Assembly (NCBI GenBank): GCA_039519185.1
Contig: CM076847.1
Coordinates: 43,248,916 to 43,312,915 of the forward strand
Direction: 5' to 3'
Length of the DNA: 64,000 bases
DNA from: Astragalus membranaceus
Lineage: Eukaryota > Streptophyta > Magnoliopsida > Fabales > Fabaceae
Shown here: positions 10,515 to 21,465 of the stretch, one piece after another
How the letters are laid out: each line of letters begins with the position of its first letter
Position numbering within the stretch: the stretch's first letter is position 1
Program-made: the position numbers and the translations under genes
Notes under the pieces: model-generated
Database searches by the model: none
Told to the model about the DNA's origin: nothing
What the model saw: only the letters and a program-made list of their open reading frames with translations

Positions 10515-12734
10515 ATGCCAGGTGAAGTTCCTCCTTCCGAACAATCTATTCTGAGCCATTTCCTTTTATGGCTCAAAAGAATCGAAAACCAAAAAATGAA
10601 TTATTTGAAAACTCTTGGTATTTATGATGCCATTCAGATTAGCAAACAGAACTTACTCTATAATGTTCCCCAGATAGTTAGTTCCTCCTTTTTCTGGAAT
10701 CCTTATACCTCTTCTTTTCACTTCTCTTATGGCATGATGACTATTAGCTTATTCGATGTAGTTGATATTGTTGGTTTGAAACCTACAGGTAAACTTCTTA
10801 CTATAGAGTTTCAACCAACTCTTAAAATTATTCCTGATATGTCTTCTACAAAGTACGGAAAATTCATCGAGAATAACATGAAGTCTACTGTTACTGTCTC
10901 TGATGAAGAACATATAGCCTTTTTACTCTTTTGGCTCATCACTCTTTTCTTTGAGAAAATTCATGTTGTATCAATGTCAGTTATATTCCTCTGGCAAACT
11001 TGTTACATGAGGGTAAGAATGTTTGCCTCAGTAAAATTCTTCTTTCGAGTTTATAGAAGTCTTTAGGTATGACTTATAAATCTCTTAAGAATTCGAAATC
11101 CATTCCATCGAATATGGCCGGTCCTTTATGGCTCAATGTGATTTATACACCCTGTTTCGCCACTCCTTTTAGGACAATTGGTTCAAGAGCTCCTTATGGA
11201 GTTTACCTTGTCCCTATAACTCGTCATATTCATGAGGAAGATTATGTTTCAACCATTCGAACATATTTCCTCTCGTTTTTAAATCTTAAAGTCCATCGGG
11301 CTAACTTTTCTTTCACGTCCCTTCGAAAACTGTAGCCTCGAATGGTTTACTAGAGAAATTCCATGTTGTGACCCAAACCATCAATCCGATTTATTTGAGA
11401 TTTGGTATCAATTTCTGACTTGTTAGCTTCTTTATTCCATTCCTCGAACTGAGGGGGTAACCGTAACGTTATACCAACAAAACTTGGTGGCTAGACAATT
11501 TAGTCTTAATCAAGTTCTCCCATCTCCCAAATTTTACTTCATGAAACATCCCATGGGAGTTGCCAATCTCTCTCATGACAAGTTCGAAGAAATTAACAGG
11601 GCACTTAGGAGACATGCTCTTGCTCTTACCTTTTTCAAGTTTGAACATTATTATTTAACCACTGCCGCCTTTTATGACTGGTGGTCTGGCTATTTTGCTT
11701 CAATCCAAAAATCATTTGAAAATGTTTCTTGGAAACATCTAATAGTGCTTTTTTAATGAAGATAGGGGATCTAGAAACAAAGACTCAAGGTAAGCATTAC
11801 TCTGAAATTTTCAATTTCGAGAAATATTTTAAGTTTTCAGAAGTTTTAAAAGAGAAACATCAGCAAGCCTTTAGAACGGTTTAATGCTAAACCCATACAA
11901 ACTTCCTTGCTGAAATTACCATAGATTGAACCACCTTATCCAAAATTTCCCCTTTACCAAATGCACCAATTCCTCTGGCTAAACCTATTTATGGTCCCGA
12001 ATGGTCCCTTCCTTTAAAAATCGATTTGGTTTATAAACTTCCTAAGGAAAAACATATTACCATAGCCAGTTACCAAGAAACTCTTTCCTTTGATCTACGG
12101 ACATACTCAACCCGATTGATGGAAGTCGAAGCCGGTATGATTTCTCTCTTCTGAAATCATTTAAAGTTCTCCGTTTTTCTAACTTTGCTTTCTTTTGTCT
12201 ACTCAGAATCCATTCCGATCCAAATTTCTGGCTCTGCACAAGCTGAACTAAAAAAAAAGTCGAAGAAAGTGAAGATTCTGAAGGGAATAAGACTGTTCGT
12301 TTCAAACGCCCTCCTAGGCACGATAAGGCTCCCTATGTTTCCCCTGCCAAGTCCGGCAATAACGTTTCTACTTGACTTCGAACAAGAGTAAGCTCATTAG
12401 CACGACTTGTTTCTTCACTTCTAACAAATGTTTTCTTTTCCTCATATATCTCCTTTTCAATCTTAGGTAGAGGACACTCCGAAATGCAAAAGATCCTCTT
12501 CCAGAACTTCTCAGGCCTTCAATAGGTCAAAGAAACAATAGGAGAGCATAGAACTTGAGGATGATGATGCACTTATCTCTGAGGCTGTTTCAGAACGACG
12601 CCCTGAATAGAATCCTTCCAGCTCTCCCTCTTTCGATGTCATAACTCGGGTATTTACATTCTGAACAACCCTCTTTTATTTTTGTTTGCTAGGACATTTG
12701 TTTAACCTTTCCCAAAAAAACTTTGAAGACGATC
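10515..12734 (+). pseudogene. Plant mobile domain (PMD, PF10536-type) ORF, 5' part; antisense extra ORF of a Tat element
   Basis: The first open piece (10515-11066, 183 codons) and later pieces (11069-11335, 11484-11756) together resemble the plant mobile domain (also called aminotransferase-like) shared by some host proteins and transposons. Legible parts are VDIVGLKPTG, TYKSLKNSKS, SIPSNMAGPLWLN and a typical FYDWWSGYF. Breaks seen: a frame change near 10975, TAG near 11055 and near 11423, then many stops. A lysine-rich segment follows at 12247-12300. The ORF is interrupted at 12735 by the copia element and resumes at 34979. It faces the Tat pol at 36030-38215, downstream of that pol's 3' end, the place where extra ORFs sit in Tat-lineage retrotransposons. 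Domain call fairly sure; element membership inferred. Confidence 0.65.
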
Positions 12735-13462
12735 TGTTTTATTAGTGTTTTCGAAATTATACCGAAGAAATTACTGGGATGAGTCGCGGACTAGGTCGCT
12801 CTCTTTAAGACGTTTCGTGGCACTGCTCGATGGTGCAAGCAGACTATCAACCACGACGCCCCCAGGATAAAACAGTCCAGTTACGATTATGACTGCACAA
12901 TCAGTAATCGCTCGAGATATACACCTCTCAATATGGTTTATAACCACTCAGGAATATGGCTCGTAGGCCACTCTTATAAAAGAAGAAGAAGAAGAACGAA
13001 TTTGTGAGGGAGAAGAGAAGAGAACTCGGAACTGCTTCGAGTTTTCGGTGTGCTGAATCAAGTGGGGAAAGGCCCTTTTATAGGCTTCAATAACCGGCTT
13101 CGTGCGCAAGTCATGAGACTTCGTGCGCAAGTAACGAGTTCAATGAATCTGGATAAGCACGTTCCAAAAAATAAAATATAAGTTTAATAAATTTCGCAAA
13201 AAGACTTTACACCTCACAGCCCAGGCCCAGACCCAAGCCCGAGCCTGAGCCCGGCCCGGCCCGCCCAGTCAGACGGACGGCGGCGGCGCGCGCGCATGTG
13301 TGGTGGTCAGTTAGAGTGCGTGCTTGCCCGTTCACAAAACTGGGTACCCCTTGGGCCCCAACCCAAAGGTGTGAACTTCCCACTTATAAGCACTCTTCAA
13401 GTGCTTAGTCTAAGCAATGTGGGACTTGGAAAATTCTTTAAATTCACACCAATGTTCCAACA
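12735..13462 (-). mobile_element. Ty1/copia 3' LTR (complete)
   Basis: A 728-bp LTR. On the minus strand it starts TGTTGGAACATTGGTGTG (from 13462) and ends near AAAACA at 12735. The flank CGATC (12730-12734) matches GGATC after the other LTR (34979-34983) at 4 of 5 bases, which I take as the target duplication. A GC-rich stretch (13210-13300) lies in U3 and a TATA box at 13084-13075. The partner LTR at 34835-34978 is a deleted copy. Confidence 0.85.
13075..13084 (-). promoter_or_regulatory. TATA box of the copia LTR
   Basis: Minus-strand CCTATAAAAG, about 380 bp into the 728-bp LTR and reading in the element's own direction. The deleted 5' LTR has lost this box. Confidence 0.6.
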
Positions 13463-13474
13463 ATCCCCCACTTG
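13463..13474 (-). other. Polypurine tract of the copia element
   Basis: Minus-strand CAAGTGGGGGAT directly before the TGTTGG start of the 3' LTR. This is the plus-strand primer site expected of a copia element. The 520 bp between it and the pol stop (13475-13998) hold no coding sequence. Confidence 0.8.
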
Positions 13475-13998
13475 AATTTAAAACAGTTCTAGAAGTAGCG
13501 GCAAGCGCCTCCATAAGATTGTGCATAAGCAGAGGTGTCGTACGACTTGAACCTTGCGTAGCGGTTAAGATTTGGATTCAACAAGAGTGACTCGTAGTCT
13601 TGAACTCTATCTCTAATCGTCAAAACCACACACAGCCCTTTCCATAGGTGTATTCTCAGATGCCCGTGCGTTTATGGCCCTGCACGTCTATCCCAGTTTA
13701 GTGAACGCCCTAGGAATTTCTGCCCAAAATGCCATAGGAAGCGGCCCCACTTCCACATTCACAAAGGTGAGTCTATCAAGAGTACTCCTGTAGCTAGGTA
13801 CTCTACTCCACATGGAGTATAGATCTCATTAAGAGTTTCTATTATCTCAACCTTACATCGCTTCCGGAATCATGCTTATTTACTTTTAATAGCATGTTCA
13901 TCTCCTGTCACTTCACAACTTGTTATTACCCATTGAACCTAATTCTTGGGATCTCCAGTCTTTTAGGTCGGGTTGCCATTGTGAGTGACTCATGGTTC

Positions 13999-15647
13999 TT
14001 AAGGAAGTAGTCCCATCTTTTGAGAAGTAATTTGGACTTTCTCTCTGGCTAATCCTTTCGTCAAAGGATCGGCTAAGTTCTGATCAATGCGTAGGTGATC
14101 CACTCTCACAGCTCCTTTTGTTAGTAGCTCTCTAACTGTGCTGTGCTTACGACGGATTTGTCGTTTCTTACCGTTGTAAAAACGGTTCTCTATTTTTGCA
14201 ATAGCCGCGGTACTATCGCAGTGGATCAACACAGCTGGCATCGGTTTTTCCCATAAGGGAATCTCTGCTAGTAGGCATCTTAACCAGCTAGCTTCTTCAC
14301 TGGCTGTCGCTAGTGCTATCATTTCAGACTCCATAGTGGACTGAGACAAAATGGTCTGTTTCTTAGATTTCCAGGAAACGGCACCACCGGCTATACTGAA
14401 TATGTAGCCACTAGTTGCTTTGGAATCATCTGACAGAGTGTTCCAATCAGCGTCACTGTACCCTTCAAGTACAGCTGGAAATCTCTGATAGTGTAATCCT
14501 AGATTCATGGTTCTTTTAAGATATCTCATGACTCTTTCAATAGCATGCCAATGCTCGATACTAGGTCGACTAGTAAACCTGCAGAGCAATCCCACAACAT
14601 AGGCGATGTCGGGTCTAGTACAATCAGTAGCATACCTTAGGCTGCCAATGATGTTCGCATATTCCGTTTGTCTAACACTGTCACCAGTGTTCTTAAAAAG
14701 TTTGACACTTGGATCATAGGGGGAACATGCAGGTTTACAGTCAAAATAATTGTATTTCTTTAAGATCTTCTCAATATAATGAGATTGATCCAAGGAAATT
14801 CCTTTCTCGGACCTAGTGATCTTGATCCCGATGATTACATTAGCTTCTCCGAGGTCTTTCATATCAAAGTTGTTGTACAACAATGATTTCACTTTATTTA
14901 TGGCATGAATGTTTGATCCAAATATGAGTAGATCGTCTACATAGAGACATATGATAGTGTGCAAACGTCATTCTCAGTTTTGTAATAAATGCATTTGTCA
15001 CTTTCATTCACTTTGAACACATTCGATATAATCAAATTATCGAACTTCTCATGCCATTGTTTGGGAGCTTGTTTGAGACCATACAGAGACTTGTCCAACC
15101 TACAGACCTTGTGTTCTTTCCCATGGACTACAAAACCTTCAGGTTGCTCCATTTAGATTTCTTCTTCTAATTCGCCATTTAAAAAGGCGGTCTTTACATC
15201 CATTTGGTGTACTTCTAAGTTATAAATAGAAGCCAGAGCAATTAGTACCCTTATGGATGTAATTCTGGTAACAGGCGAATATGTATCGAACAAATCTATG
15301 TTCTCTCTTTGTCTAAAATCTTTGGCTACAAGGCGAGCCTTGTACTTATCAACAGTGCCATCAGGTTTTAGCTTCCTTTTCAGAATCCATTTACAACCAA
15401 TGGTTTTGCAACCAGGAGGGAAGTCCACTAAGTGCCATGTCTTGTTAGACTCTAGAGAATCCATCTCATCATTTATGGCTTCTTGCCACAAGTCAGCATC
15501 CAATGAAGACAGAGCTTCGTGAATGCTAGTAGGATCCTCCTCTAGTGTATAGACCATGTAGTCGGGTCCATAGTCTTTAGCAACACGTGCTCTCTTACTT
15601 CTTCTAGGTTCTATTTCCCTTTCTACGTTGTTTTCAACGCTCCTAGG
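13999..15647 (-). pseudogene. Ty1/copia pol: reverse transcriptase and RNase H
   Basis: C-terminal half of the copia polyprotein. From 15647 down it reads RRSKRARVAKDYG, then the RT core (WILKRKLKPDGTVDKYKARL, MDVKTAFLNG, CRLDKSLYGLKQAPKQW, CLYVDDLLIFG) and RNase H (GYSDADW, SQSTMESEMIAL, HCDSTAAI, KHSTVREL, ADPLTKGL), ending with a stop at 14001-13999. Breaks: TAA at 15155-15153 in place of a codon just before MEQPEG, and a frame change near 14955 immediately before YVDD. The catalytic YVDD and the RNase H acidic residues are intact. Upstream it is split by the solo LTR at 15648-32553; the integrase half continues at 32559. Confidence 0.93.
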
Positions 15648-16245
15648 TGTCATACCCCAATTTTGTCCGGCTTAGGTCAAAACCCTAATTTTCCACAAAA
15701 AATAAATAAATTGAAGAATGAAGAGCATCATGCATTGCATTTTGGGTCCTAGAAGTCATTCCAAGGTCTTTAAAATCATTTTTTGGGTTGGAATGCACTT
15801 TTTAGGCAAACTAGGGTTTTAGGGTCAAAAATGACATTTTGGTCATTTTTTGCAAAAAGATGATTTTCTCACCAAAAATGCACATCCACAAAAAGTACAT
15901 TTTTATTCTATCAAGGATAATTTTTGTACAATTTTTTAGAAAGAAAACCCTAGTCAAAAATAATTAAAAATGTATTTTTCCATTTTTAGTGCATAGAAAA
16001 TAAAAAAGGACCATTAAATATTCCTCAATTCTTTAGTGACAATTTTTATTGTCATGGGTGACTAGAGGGAATATTTTATGGTGCCCAAAAACATGTAACA
16101 CATTTTCAATAGTTGCATTCCCATTATTTCCCATGCCCAAAAATTTCAAATTCAAAAAGCAAAATGAGGAAGTGTCTTCAAATAAGACAAAACACCAAAA
16201 AAACAAGTTTTTTTTCCTTCTCTCCTCTCCTCACATTCGCATACT

Positions 16246-16248
<3 letters not shown>

Positions 16249-16297
<49 letters not shown>
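16249..16297 (+). repeat. (TC)n microsatellite
   Basis: About 24 uninterrupted TC units. Serine/leucine-rich or Arg/Glu-rich open frames over it are artefacts. Confidence 0.97.
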
Positions 16298-16298
<1 letters not shown>

Positions 16299-16662
16299 AT
16301 TTCTTCCACACTCATCCATTTTGTAATCCTTATACCCTCTTTGGTAAAATACCTCACTCACCTATACTAACCCCTTCATAAGAAAACCCAAATTTTCCAC
16401 TTTCGTCACAATTCTTCCCTAAAATGCCCTTAACCCTACCTCACATAAAATATCTCTTCTAAAATAAGAAAATTTAATTTTTCTTTTCTTTTTTTTCTTT
16501 AACTTTCGCCCCTCTCCCTCTCTTTCACTCTCTCATTTTGTGTTTTCTTCCTACCCTCAATCCATGTGAGGATGAATCCTAACCCTCCATTTAATTTTAA
16601 GACTCAATCCTAGAGCACATCAAAATCATAAAGACTAAAATACCCCTAAACCTAAAAAACCC

Positions 16663-16670
16663 TATAAATA
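16663..16670 (+). promoter_or_regulatory. TATA box of the solo LTR
   Basis: TATAAATA in CCCTATAAATACCCC, about 1.0 kb into the LTR and reading plus. The CACACATGAGG downstream is a plausible leader start. It marks the U3/R boundary of the solo LTR. Confidence 0.6.
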
Positions 16671-17695
16671 CCCCTTCATTTTCACACATGAGGATCCTTT
16701 TTGCCTTTCATTCATCTCTTATTTCTCATTTTTCACCAAAAATATCTCCTCTTCCCCCTCTCAAACTCGAAACCTTCTCCCTCTCCCTCACCTCCATTTT
16801 TCTTCACTTTTCTCTTATTTCTACTCTCCATTCCACCCTTCTTTCACATATTTTGTTTCTAGTTCCTCAAGCTTCAAAAATTCCTCATCCAACCCCTCAA
16901 GTTCAAGTGATTTTGTGGCATTCAAGAGGAGCTTCAAGTGTTCATGCTTTTATTTTCATCCATCTTTCTTTTCAAGTTTGATTTAGAGGTAAGCCTATTA
17001 CCTCTTGTATTTCCTTTAATTATTAGCATGTAGATTTCTCTTCTCCTCCTCTTTTCCTTCTTAAAGGCTTAGAGGACTCATTTCAAACACTATGACAAGG
17101 ACATTGGGAGCCTTGGGTATTTGAGGTGAGTCCTTGGCTTTGATAGGAGCATTCTTGTGTTTTAACCATGTTATTTGCATCTTCATACCCATTTCCTCAC
17201 TTTTCATTAAATAAATCATCATTTTCTAACTAAGGAGCCTTCACATATTATGTGTCTTATGTTATTCTTGCATTTTCTTGTTCATGTCATGAATTGTAAG
17301 TTGAATTTTGGGCTTGATTTTTGGTGTATGAGGCTTCGGTTTTGAGCTTATAGATTTAGGGTTTTTGTTGCCTTTTCTTTCCTTTAATTTATGTGAAGAA
17401 TAGATGTATGTTTTGCTTGATAATTATCTTGTAACATGGCATGATAATTTAGGGTTTAGTCATGTGCTTTGTTCTACATGTTGATTGTGAATCTTGACAT
17501 GAAATAATTTGATGATTTGGGCATGTTGTGGTTTCGGCCTTAGAGGCCTATTTTGTGCCTATTTTTGTGCTTGAAATGGTTGTTTGATCTTGTGTAAATG
17601 AATGCAATTGTGTCAATGTGTTTTTATTTTTAACCACTCACTTACTTTTTACTTTACCATTCATTAACTTTTTACCAAAACATAAAAATATTTTA

Positions 17696-18021
17696 GGGTA
17701 AAATATGTTTTTAGTCCCTATAAAATCGGCTCATTCTAAGTTTAGTCCCTACATTAACGAAATAGGCGTTTTGGTCCTCATCTTATTTTTCCGTTTTCAA
17801 TTTTACTCCCTCATGACTTTTAATAGCGCTTCAAAACTTTTAATAGCGCTTATAAAAGGTCAAAAAAGCGCTATTAAAAGTTTTGAAGCGCTATTAAAAG
17901 TCATGAGGGACTAAAATTGAAAACGGTAAAATAAGATGAGGACCAAAACGCCTATTTTGTTAATGTAGGGACTAAACTTAGAAGGAGCCGATTTTGTAGG
18001 GACCAAAAACATATTTAACCC
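17696..18021. mobile_element. Mutator-type foldback MITE with perfect 9-bp target duplication
   Basis: A 326-bp near-perfect palindrome. GGGTAAAATATGTTTTTAGT at the left pairs with the complement at the right end (CATATTTAACCC), and the arms pair almost throughout. The hairpin tip near 17850-17870 is flanked by mirrored AGCGCTATTAAAAG motifs. AATATTTTA occurs on both sides (17687-17695 and 18022-18030). A 9-bp duplication points to Mutator-like mobilisation. It lies within the solo LTR. Confidence 0.92.
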
Positions 18022-18850
18022 AATATTTTACTACTTGGTTTTTACCACTTCATTAATTTTTTACTAAAACATAGAAAGATTTTACCACTTCCCATTTACC
18101 TCATGCATTTTTACTTTACCATCTCATTAAATAATTACCATTTACTTCATGCATTTTTACTTTACTTTTCACTAATTTCTTACTTAAAGTTTTACAACTT
18201 ACCAACTTGCAAAAATACCCAAAACATTTTCACATTCATGCATCTTCATTCATACTTAGTTTATGTGACACTCTCATGCATCCTCATATGCTTATATTTC
18301 TTGCATCCTCTTATGCATCCTTGTATGCCATCCATTCATAAATAAAGTGCTATGCATCCATTCCTTGTACACTCATGCACCTACATGCTTACCTAATCAT
18401 GCATCCTTGCTTACATATTCAATCATTTAACTTAGAATACTCTATGTTTACAATCAATTGTATTCACTTGTTCTTGATGCCATGTAAATGTCTTGACTTG
18501 ATTGTGTTCCCTCCTATCCGCTTGTATGACCTCCTAATGGAGACGTAAGTCTACATGCATGTTGTAGCATAGAGCCATTAGGGTAAATACAATCCTTCTT
18601 GCACACACACAATTACTTTGAGAGCTTTGTTTTGCATCTTTAATAATTGAATCCTTTGATTGTATGGGCATGTTTAATCTTGGTTAATGAATGATATGTT
18701 CATGTTTTCTTGAGTATTATTCATTCATTTGCATTTGGTTATGGATTTAGAATCGACGTGAAATGTTCTACTCCTTTTCTAAAACCCATTTCCTAAAATC
18801 ATTTCAAAACAAAAAGAAACTTTTACTTTCAAAACAAAAATAAATCGATC

Positions 18851-19024
18851 GTCATTAAACACCAATCGCGCCGTTGCCGATTAGGTTGTTAATGATGATA
18901 TTGTTTTCAAAAGGAGTTAGAAGCGAGACCATTCTAACCGTTGTTGTTTGGTCTTCGTAAAAGCTCTATCCCATTTTCGAAAACATATTCATTTCTCAAA
19001 AATAAACCAATTGTCATTAAACAC
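18851..19024 (+). repeat. 162-bp tandem unit of the solo LTR, split by the inserted element
   Basis: GTCATTAAACACCAATCGCG starts at 18851. The same sequence begins again at 19013 and is completed at 31966 after the inserted element, giving a second copy with GTTGCCGATTAGGTTGTTAA and GCGAGACCATTCTAACCGTT. The 12.9-kb element landed in the second copy's AACAC. Confidence 0.85.
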
Positions 19025-21452
19025 TGTAGCGACAGAAAAATCCGGAGGAGGGACTCTTCGAAGTTCTTGAAATGAAGCCGCCACCAAAGTTTAGTTTAAG
19101 GGCAAACATTGGAAAATCCCTATTGAGTGGATAAGGGGGTTTGCGGACCAGGTTTAGGCTCGGGAGTCGTTTATGCGTAGGGAAGGTATTAGCACCCTAC
19201 GACATCCTTCCTAAGGAAGGCTACCTTTTAACTAAATGTGTAAACATTTATTAATTTAAAAATAATGTTTTTACCCTAATAATAATAAAAAAGACTCGAT
19301 AAACGGTTAGTTATTTTTATACTTTTTGAGAAAAATGAGAGAAAATGAATTTAAAGGAAAAAAAAAAGGTTTTTTTATTAATGCAATTGACAGAGGTCGG
19401 CCGCCCTCTGCTCCTACGTATCTCCTGGTAGAGAATCAAATCACACGTAGTTCTTGGGTAGAAAATGTTTGTTGGTTGGTGTTTTTTATTTATAAATATT
19501 TTTGGAAATTGAGAGAGGTATTTGTAATGACCAAACCAGTAAAAACTCAGAGTGATCGTCACTCACAGCTCGTTTGAAAACTAAAGCTGTTATTAACGGT
19601 CAAACAAGCTAAACTCAGAGTGACCATTAGTAACAAGCCATTTTTATGCTTTGGAAAACATTTATTCGTTATTTGGGAAAAAAATAGGTTTGTGAAAGAA
19701 AATGTTTATTTAGGGAAAAGAAGAAGAAAAAAAGAAACAGGGGTGTTGTGTTATTAAAGGTGAGGTACGAATAGCAAAAGAGGCTGCATTTTTAAAATGG
19801 GGGGTGCGAACAGTGAGCCCAGCTTGTTTTTGTAAGCTGGGCTGTGTTTCTTTTTAAAACGAAAAAAAAGGGGAAAGGGCCTGCTGTCAAAAAGGCGTGC
19901 GGGTTAAATCCGTAGAAAGGGGGGTGTAATAAGCGATCTGAAACAAAACTAAAAAAAAAAAAACCAAAACAAGAAAGGAATATAAAATGGGAACTAAAAC
20001 AAATGCAACCCAAATCCAACTCATCCCATCTCAGCGCCGTTTCATGCCTTGAGACAGCGAAGACAATTTTTTTTAAAAAAACAGAGGAAACGGGAGCAAG
20101 AAAGAACGCGGTGGAGAGAGGGAGGACGAAAGAGAGAGGACGCGGCGGCGAAGGCCTACCCGCCGGAGGGGAACCATGGTGTCGGTGCTTGCGATGGCGA
20201 CGAAGGTAGCGGCGTTGGGCGTAGATGGCGCGATGACGGAGTAAGATGGAGGTGCTGCTACGGAGTTTCACGCCGTCTCCAGCGACGGCGATGGTGGTGG
20301 CGGCGGCTTGGTGATGAAGCGATTCGGCTACGAAGGGATTGTACAGCGGTGGTTCTGTTTTCTTTCTTCTCTTTTTGGTTGTTCGGTGGTTGTCAAGGGA
20401 GGTGGCGATGTGCGGTGGTGGCCGTTTGGGGTGAGGCGACGGTGGTGGTGCAGTTTCGGTGGCTGTTTGGGAGATTTGATGGTGGTGAGAGAGAGAGACT
20501 GAAGGTGAAGGAGGAGGTGAGCGAAGTGAGAGAGAGAAGGGGTTCGGGTGCAACGAGAGATGGTGGTGCACGATGGATCTGTGGCTTTTTGGTGGTTGAC
20601 GGTGGTAGGTGCCGGTGGGGATGGTGCTCGCCGGAGGTCACGGCGGCATCAACGGCGGTGGTTCGGAGGAACTCTCCCTCTCTTTTTTACTGTTTCTCTT
20701 CTTCTTTTCTCTCTTTTTTCTTTTGATTTTTGATCATGTGTTTCTTCCGGTTTTGTGTGTCTGTTCCCCCCTGTTTTTCAGTTTTTTTTATAGAGTCCAG
20801 TAATATATTGAGACAAATTGGCTGTTATGGTTTGCAGGGAAATCAGAGGTAGTGGAGCAGAGGAGGAGCAGCAGCAGGGTAGTGCAAGCTGTCTTGTTGG
20901 AGCAAAAGAGGAAAAAGGGGAGAACAAGAAGAAAGAAGACTTGTTTTCATTCTCAAAACATAAAAGCAGGGGCTGGCTGCTAATCCCTTCATTTTATTTT
21001 GATTTTATTTTTTTTGTACTTTTGCTTTTAATTAATTTTTGTACTATTTTGTATTTATTTTTTGTCTATACATGTGTACTAAAGTTGACTTTGTAAAAAA
21101 AAAAACTGATTATAAAAAAGTATTTATTCACAATCTGATTTTTATTAGATTTTTAGAACAAAATTAAACCGATGACAACGACGAAAAACAAACGTACACG
21201 ACGAGACGCGGACGCGCGTCTACAACGAGAATATGCGAATTTGCGCACTAAAATAAACACTCGTACACAACAATACGCGAACACCTATTTGCAACGGGGA
21301 CTAAAATGTGTACATTATTAACAATAGCACACACGCACCAATGAGAAGTAACATGCCTATACATGACTGGGAACGACACACATAAACGATAAAAACAATA
21401 TTTTGGATTTTCTAGAAACTTTAAATTAGCCGGACAAAATTAGGGTATGACA
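19025..21452 (-). mobile_element. 3' LTR of the non-coding element
   Basis: 2428 bp, ending at 21448-21452 in TGACA and starting TGTAGCGACAG on the plus strand. It contains the conserved module described in the findings (19025-19470), a GC-rich block (20090-20670) and a stretch of CG-rich words near 21180-21290 (ACGACGAGACGCGGACGCGC). By eye it differs from the partner LTR by scattered substitutions and a few indels, for example TTCACAA present near 21127 but missing near 31645. Confidence 0.88.
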
Positions 21453-21465
21453 GCTGCCCCTCTTT
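21453..21465 (-). other. Polypurine tract of the non-coding element
   Basis: Minus-strand AAAGAGGGGCAGC directly before the TGTCATACCC LTR start. With the primer binding site at the far end it fixes the element's orientation as minus. Confidence 0.75.

Noticed and set aside
19792..20571. 259-codon Pro/His/Arg-rich open frame on the minus strand
   Set aside because: It lies in the GC-rich part of an LTR, is low complexity, is shorter and broken in the partner LTR, and overlaps other long frames. No domain is seen.
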